Below, one piece after another: positions 59,992-64,000 of a stretch of DNA of 64,000 nt. Position 1 is the first letter of the stretch; each line of letters begins with the position of its first letter. The stretch comes from Pseudogemmobacter sp044142105 (GTDB taxonomy: Bacteria > Pseudomonadota > Alphaproteobacteria > Rhodobacterales > Rhodobacteraceae): NCBI RefSeq assembly GCF_044142105.1, contig NZ_JBGTYM010000001.1, positions 682,001 through 746,000 of the forward strand, given 5' to 3'. Below the pieces are notes generated by a model that worked only from the letters and a program-made list of their open reading frames with translations, had not been told where the DNA came from and did no database searches. Both the position numbers and the translations under genes were made by a program.

Positions 59992-61537
59992 GCTTGCCCC
60001 GCCCGCACTGGTGCTGCTGGTCTCTGCTGCGCCCGTGCTGGCGGCGGGGGGCGATCCTCTATCCGCGATCGACTGGCTGTCGCAATCGGTGACCGCGCCG
60101 CCCACGACACCCGCCGCCGTGCCGGTCGCAGTGCCGAACGAGCCGCCGGTCAGCAAGGGGGGCGCCCTGCCCGCCGCTGTGGCGACAACGCCGCTTGATG
60201 CCGCCTCGCCCGATGCGGTCGGGCTGATCGCGCCTGCCGTCTCGGGCCTGCCGCGCAATCTCTGGGGCGCGGGCCGGACGGAAGAGATCGGTCGCGCCCT
60301 TACCGACGACCGGATGGACAGCCTTCCCGCCCTGCGCCAGTTGTTCCTGACGGTGCTGCTGGCCGAGGCCACGCCCCCCGCAGATGCGGGCACAACCGGG
60401 CGGTTGCTGCAGTTGCGCATCGACAAGCTGCTGGCCCTGGGCGCGCTGGAACAGGCCGCGGCGTTGATCGACATTGCCGGGGCCGAGACGCCCGAGCTGT
60501 TCCGCCGCGCCTTCGACATCGCGCTTCTGACCGGCGACGAGAACCGGGCCTGCGAGACGATGCAGGCCGCGCCCGGGCTGGCGCCCACCTTCCAGGCCCG
60601 CGTTTTCTGTCTTGCGCGGGCGGGGGAATGGGACGCCGCGGCGCTGACCCTGCAAACCGCCGCCGCGCTGGGGCAGGTCTCCGAAGCACAGGCAGATCTT
60701 CTGGCGCGATTCCTTGACCCCGCCTTGGCCGAGGGCCAGTCGATGCTGCCGCCGCCCAGTCCGGTGACGCCGCTTGACTGGAAAATCTACGAAGCCGTCG
60801 GCGAGACGCTTCCGACCGCGAGCCTGCCCGTGGCCTTTGCCTATGCCGAGATTTCCGACACGGCGGGCTGGAAGGCGCAGATCGAGGCCGCCGAGCGTTT
60901 GACGCGGGCCGGAACCATCGCGCCCAATGTGCTGCTTGGCCTTTACACCCAGCGCGACGCCGCCGCTTCGGGCGGGGTCTGGGACCGGGTGGATGCCTTT
61001 CAAGAATTCGACGCAGCGCTGCGCAGTGGCGATACTGACCGGATCGCGCAGACCCTGCCACCGGTCTGGGCGCGGATGCAGGAGGTCGAGCTGGAAGTGC
61101 CCTTCGCCATGCTCTTCGGCAAACAATTGGCCGAGGTGCCGCTGACCGGCGATGCCGCAGCCATTGCCTTTCGCGTGGGTCTTCTGTCGCCGGGCTACGA
61201 AGCCATCGCCGCGGCGCACAAGCCGGCCGACGCGACCGAGGCTTTTCTTGCCGGTCTTGCCAACGGTAAGATCGACGGGCTGACCGCCCCGGACAGCATG
61301 GCGCGCGCAATTGCCCCCGCCTTCCTTGCGCCGGCACCGTCAGAACAGACCCGCGCGCTGATCCAGGGTGACCGTTTTGGTGAGGCGCTTCTGCTGGCCA
61401 TCGAGGAAGTGGCGCGCGGGGTCGAGGGCAATCTTCAGGGCGTGACGCAGGGCCTATCGCTCCTGCGGATGGTGCGGCTGGAAGGGGTCGCGCGGCGCAC
61501 GGCGCTGCAATTGATGATCCTGGAGCGACGCGGCTGA
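59981..61537 (+). CDS. large secreted protein of unknown function
   Basis: 518 aa. A signal peptide (APPALVLLVSAAPVLAAGG) and a Pro/Ala/Val-rich linker precede a helical body (about residues 95-515) built of Ala/Leu-rich helical hairpins, e.g. LLQLRIDKLLALGALEQAAALIDIAG, FDIALLTGDENRACETMQAA and FCLARAGEWDAAALTLQTAA, which look like TPR/SEL1-like repeats. A scaffold for periplasmic protein contacts is inferred. No catalytic motif. It overlaps the 44-aa gene by 11 bases and xerD by 1 base. Confidence 0.8.
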   Translation: MPIRLAPPALVLLVSAAPVLAAGGDPLSAIDWLSQSVTAPPTTPAAVPVAVPNEPPVSKGGALPAAVATTPLDAASPDAVGLIAPAVSGLPRNLWGAGRTEEIGRALTDDRMDSLPALRQLFLTVLLAEATPPADAGTTGRLLQLRIDKLLALGALEQAAALIDIAGAETPELFRRAFDIALLTGDENRACETMQAAPGLAPTFQARVFCLARAGEWDAAALTLQTAAALGQVSEAQADLLARFLDPALAEGQSMLPPPSPVTPLDWKIYEAVGETLPTASLPVAFAYAEISDTAGWKAQIEAAERLTRAGTIAPNVLLGLYTQRDAAASGGVWDRVDAFQEFDAALRSGDTDRIAQTLPPVWARMQEVELEVPFAMLFGKQLAEVPLTGDAAAIAFRVGLLSPGYEAIAAAHKPADATEAFLAGLANGKIDGLTAPDSMARAIAPAFLAPAPSEQTRALIQGDRFGEALLLAIEEVARGVEGNLQGVTQGLSLLRMVRLEGVARRTALQLMILERRG

Positions 61538-62490
61538 TGGCCGCGCCCGCAACCGCCGAAGCATGGGTCTCCGCCTGGCTGGACGCGCTGGCCGCCGAGG
61601 CCGGTGCCGCGATGAACACGCGGCTGTCCTATGGCCGCGACGCGCTGGATTTCATCGGCTGGGCGGACCGCAAGGGTCATGCGCTGGCCAGCGTGACCCG
61701 GGCCGGGATCGAGGACTACCTGATCTTCTGCGATGCGCAGGGCCTGTCCAAGGCCACCCGCGCGCGCCGCCTTTCCGCGATCCGGGGCCTCTTCCGCTTT
61801 GCCTTCGACGAGGGTTGGCGCGCCGACAACCCCGCCTTGCGCATCTCGGGCCCCGGTCGCGCGCAGCGGCTGCCCAAAACCCTGTCGCCGCAGGACTGCA
61901 CCCTTCTGATCGAGGCGGCCCGCGCCCATGGCAAGACGCCTGCCGAGCGTTTGCGCAACGCGGCGCTGATGGAATTGCTATATGCGACGGGCCTGCGGGT
62001 GACCGAACTGGTCAGCCTGCCACAGTCGGCGCTCCGGGGCGATCCGCGCATGATCCTCGTGCGGGGCAAGGGCGACAAGGAACGGCTGGTGCCGCTGTCG
62101 GCCCCGGCCCGCGCTGCGGCACAGGCCTGGCTGGCCGAGCTTGACAGCCAGGCCGAGGCGCTGCGCAAATCGGGAGAGGCAGTGCCGAAACACCTCTTTC
62201 CCGGCTCCGGCAAGGCGGGGCATCTGAGCCGACAGGCTTTCTTCCTGCTGCTGAAAGCCTTCGCACTGGACGCCGGAATCAATCCGGCCCAGGTCACGCC
62301 GCACGTGCTGCGCCATGCCTTCGCGACGCATCTGTTGCAAGGCGGTGCCGATCTGCGGGTGATCCAGACGCTGCTTGGCCATGCCGATGTCGCGACGACC
62401 GAGATTTACACGCATGTGCTGGACGAACATCTGCGCGATCTGGTGCTGACCCACCACCCGCTTGCGCACAAACCGAAATCCCGCCCATAA
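61537..62490 (+). CDS. xerD: tyrosine recombinase XerD
   Basis: 317 aa. Resolves chromosome dimers at dif with XerC. N-terminal SAM-like domain (LSYGRDALDFIGWADRKG) and catalytic residues of the tyrosine recombinases: Arg in ATGLRVTELVSL near 150, Lys in VRGKGDKERLVP near 175, HVLRHAFATHLL near 250, LGHADVATTEIYTHV with the nucleophilic Tyr near 285. The family-typical length and lack of phage neighbours favour the housekeeping XerD over an integrase. The ATG overlaps the preceding TGA by one base. Confidence 0.92.
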   Translation: MAAPATAEAWVSAWLDALAAEAGAAMNTRLSYGRDALDFIGWADRKGHALASVTRAGIEDYLIFCDAQGLSKATRARRLSAIRGLFRFAFDEGWRADNPALRISGPGRAQRLPKTLSPQDCTLLIEAARAHGKTPAERLRNAALMELLYATGLRVTELVSLPQSALRGDPRMILVRGKGDKERLVPLSAPARAAAQAWLAELDSQAEALRKSGEAVPKHLFPGSGKAGHLSRQAFFLLLKAFALDAGINPAQVTPHVLRHAFATHLLQGGADLRVIQTLLGHADVATTEIYTHVLDEHLRDLVLTHHPLAHKPKSRP

Positions 62491-62541
62491 GGGCCCGTTC
62501 CCCTTGCATTTTCCTGACAAGAAAGCCCGTTTAGACCCGCC

Positions 62542-63825
62542 ATGGACACCGCCTTCTGGATCACCACCGCCGCCATCCTTGCCCTGATCCTGGCTTCCGC
62601 ATTCTTCTCGGGCTCGGAAACCGCGCTGACGGCAGCCTCGCGTGCCAAGCTCAAGACCCAGGCCGACAAGGGATCGGTCGGCGCAGGCGCGGCGATGAAG
62701 CTGACTGAAGATCGCGAACGCCTTATCGGCGCCCTGCTTCTGGGCAATAATGTCGTCAACATCCTGTCCTCGGCGCTGGCCACGGCGCTGCTGACCCGGC
62801 TCTTCGGCGACAGCGGCGTGGCGCTGGCGACGCTGGTGATGACGGCCTTGGTGCTGATCTTCGGCGAAGTCATGCCCAAGACGCTTGCAATCACCTATCC
62901 CGAGACCGTTGCCTCGCGTGTGTCACCAATCATCCGTATCCTGACCTTCCTTCTGGCGCCCATCGTCGCCCTGGTGCAGGTCCTGGTGCGGTTTCTCTTG
63001 CGCCTTTTCGGCGTCAAGACCAATCCCGAGGACAATCCGCTGGCCCTGCGCGAGGAGATCGTCGGCGCCATCGCGCTTGGCCATTCCGAGGGCGCGGTGG
63101 AAAAGGAAGACCGCGACCGTCTTTTGGGCGCGCTGGATCTGGGCGAGCGTACGGTGGACGAGATCATGCGCCACCGCCGCCAGATCGAAATGCTCGATGC
63201 CGACCAGCCGCCCGGCGCGCTGCTGACGCAGGTGCTCGGCTCACCCCACACGCGCCTGCCGGTCTATCGCGGGTCGGATGACAATATCCTGGGCGTCGTC
63301 CATGCCAAGGACCTCCTGCGCGAGGTGGACCGGCTGGTCCGCGGCGAGACACCCGAGGGGCTGGAGGCTCTGGACATCGCCAAGGTGGCGATGAAGCCCT
63401 ATTTCATTCCCGAAACCACCAGCCTTGACGAACAGATGCGCGAATTCCTTAAGCGACGCACCCATTTCGCGCTGGTCGTCGATGAGTATGGCGGCTTGCA
63501 GGGCCTGATCACGCTGGAGGACATCCTTGAAGAGATCGTCGGTGAGATCACCGACGAACATGACGTGGTCTCACGCGAGGGCAGCCTGTCCCAGGCTGAG
63601 GATGGCGCCTATCTGGTCGATGGCGCGATGACGATCCGCGACCTGAACCGCGCGACCGACTGGCAATTGCCGGATGACGAGGCCAATACGATCGCGGGTC
63701 TGGTGATCCATGAGGCGATGATGATCCCGGCCGAGGGCCAGGTCTTCAGCTTCCACGGCTTCCGCTTCGAAGTGGTGACACGGCGCGAGAACCGGATCAC
63801 CAAGTTGAAGATCCGCCCGCTCTGA
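62542..63825 (+). CDS. CNNM/CorC-type membrane protein with CBS domains
   Basis: 427 aa. A DUF21 membrane domain (residues 1-195: FFSGSETALTAASRAKL, GNNVVNILSSALATALLTRLFG, IFGEVMPKTLAITYPE), then two CBS domains (RQIEMLDADQPP, and HFALVVDEYGGLQGLITLEDILEEIVGEI near 315) and a C-terminal CorC_HlyC domain (FSFHGFRFEVVTRRENRITKLKIRPL). The family is linked to Mg2+ export and magnesium homeostasis (CorB/CorC/YoaE group); here the single gene fuses transporter and regulatory parts. 51 bp after xerD. Confidence 0.93.
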   Translation: MDTAFWITTAAILALILASAFFSGSETALTAASRAKLKTQADKGSVGAGAAMKLTEDRERLIGALLLGNNVVNILSSALATALLTRLFGDSGVALATLVMTALVLIFGEVMPKTLAITYPETVASRVSPIIRILTFLLAPIVALVQVLVRFLLRLFGVKTNPEDNPLALREEIVGAIALGHSEGAVEKEDRDRLLGALDLGERTVDEIMRHRRQIEMLDADQPPGALLTQVLGSPHTRLPVYRGSDDNILGVVHAKDLLREVDRLVRGETPEGLEALDIAKVAMKPYFIPETTSLDEQMREFLKRRTHFALVVDEYGGLQGLITLEDILEEIVGEITDEHDVVSREGSLSQAEDGAYLVDGAMTIRDLNRATDWQLPDDEANTIAGLVIHEAMMIPAEGQVFSFHGFRFEVVTRRENRITKLKIRPL

Positions 63826-63832
63826 CCTTGGG

Positions 63833-64000
63833 TCAGATGATGTCGATGGCGTTGGACAGGCCGTTCAAGGTTGTCACTCCGGCGAGGAAGATCGTGCCAC
63901 TGCTGCCGAAATCGAGCAGGACGCCATTCCCGGTAACGGTGGCATAGCTCTCCACGACTTCCACCTTGGTCAAAGCGGCATTGCTCCACAGCCCGTCGTC
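63833..64000 (-). CDS. C-terminal end of an RTX/hemolysin-type protein (partial)
   Basis: The last 55 codons before the right edge, open at the N-terminal side. The tail TGNGVLLDFGSSGTIFLAGV ending in LNGLSNAIDII resembles the C-terminal segments of RTX (calcium-binding repeat) or type I secreted proteins, where hydrophobic beta strands near the end form the secretion signal. No GGxGxD repeats lie in the visible part, so the family is a tentative inference. Convergent with the CorC-type gene, 7 bp apart. Confidence 0.5.
   Translation of the reverse strand, partial: DDGLWSNAALTKVEVVESYATVTGNGVLLDFGSSGTIFLAGVTTLNGLSNAIDII

Overview
The window reads as ordinary chromosome from a high-GC alphaproteobacterium of the Rhodobacteraceae (Paracoccus/Rhodobacter type). 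The evidence is a GC-rich genome with long antisense open frames, a GTTC-N7-GTTC SOS box in front of uvrA, and family-typical genes (DUF6456/DUF6477 pair, DUF1127 protein, bactofilin next to an M23 peptidase, a metal-type KdsA). Species assignment is inference. I see no prophage, insertion sequence, CRISPR array or rRNA; there is one tRNA (Gln). No gap between genes exceeds about 240 bases.

Layout. 1-3.5 kb: end of typA, a small RcnB-like secreted protein, SOS-controlled uvrA. 3.6-13.2 kb: rhodanese, two MFS transporters, lpd, a DUF924 protein, queA, and a very large AsmA/YhdP-like envelope protein. 13.2-17.5 kb: peroxiredoxin, a ferritin-like DUF455 protein, the overlapping M23 peptidase-bactofilin pair, a DUF2189 membrane protein. 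17.7-25 kb: VOC protein, a small secreted protein apparently cut by an in-frame TGA, prfB, PBP1A, an amidase and an aminotransferase. 25-32 kb: DsbA-like oxidoreductase, LpqC-like esterase, COQ10, hpt with a small membrane protein, diheme cytochrome c with a GST, lipA, aquaporin.

32-43.9 kb: divergent DUF6456/DUF6477 regulators, an MttB-family methyltransferase, the overlapping guaA-rpiB-monooxygenase operon, an EamA transporter, a FadL-like porin, a P-loop protein next to an acetyl-type metA, ppk2 and a TetR regulator. 44-50.2 kb: a polyamine-type ABC transporter (ATPase and two permeases, no binding protein), a MocR regulator divergent from a DUF1127 protein, and the rplM-rpsI operon. 50.3-64 kb: SseB-like and uracil-glycosylase-like proteins, an NhaA-type antiporter lacking one of the two motif aspartates, a capsule-export pair (KpsT/KpsE) with kdsA, a BaiN-type flavoprotein, tRNA-Gln, aroK-aroB, a compact overlapping set (44-aa membrane protein, secreted protein, xerD), a CorC-type protein, and the end of an RTX-like protein running off the window.

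Shared themes are cell-envelope building (PBP1A, amidase, M23-bactofilin, KpsT/E, KdsA, AsmA-like protein) and lipoyl/redox metabolism (lpd, lipA, COQ10, cytochrome c). I did not find a convincing undescribed multi-gene system. The most unusual things are DNA-level: a four-unit, 11-bp tandem array found at two distant intergenic sites, a second dispersed element with the core GGATATTT-NN-GAACAGAAGAA, and the TGA-interrupted gene.
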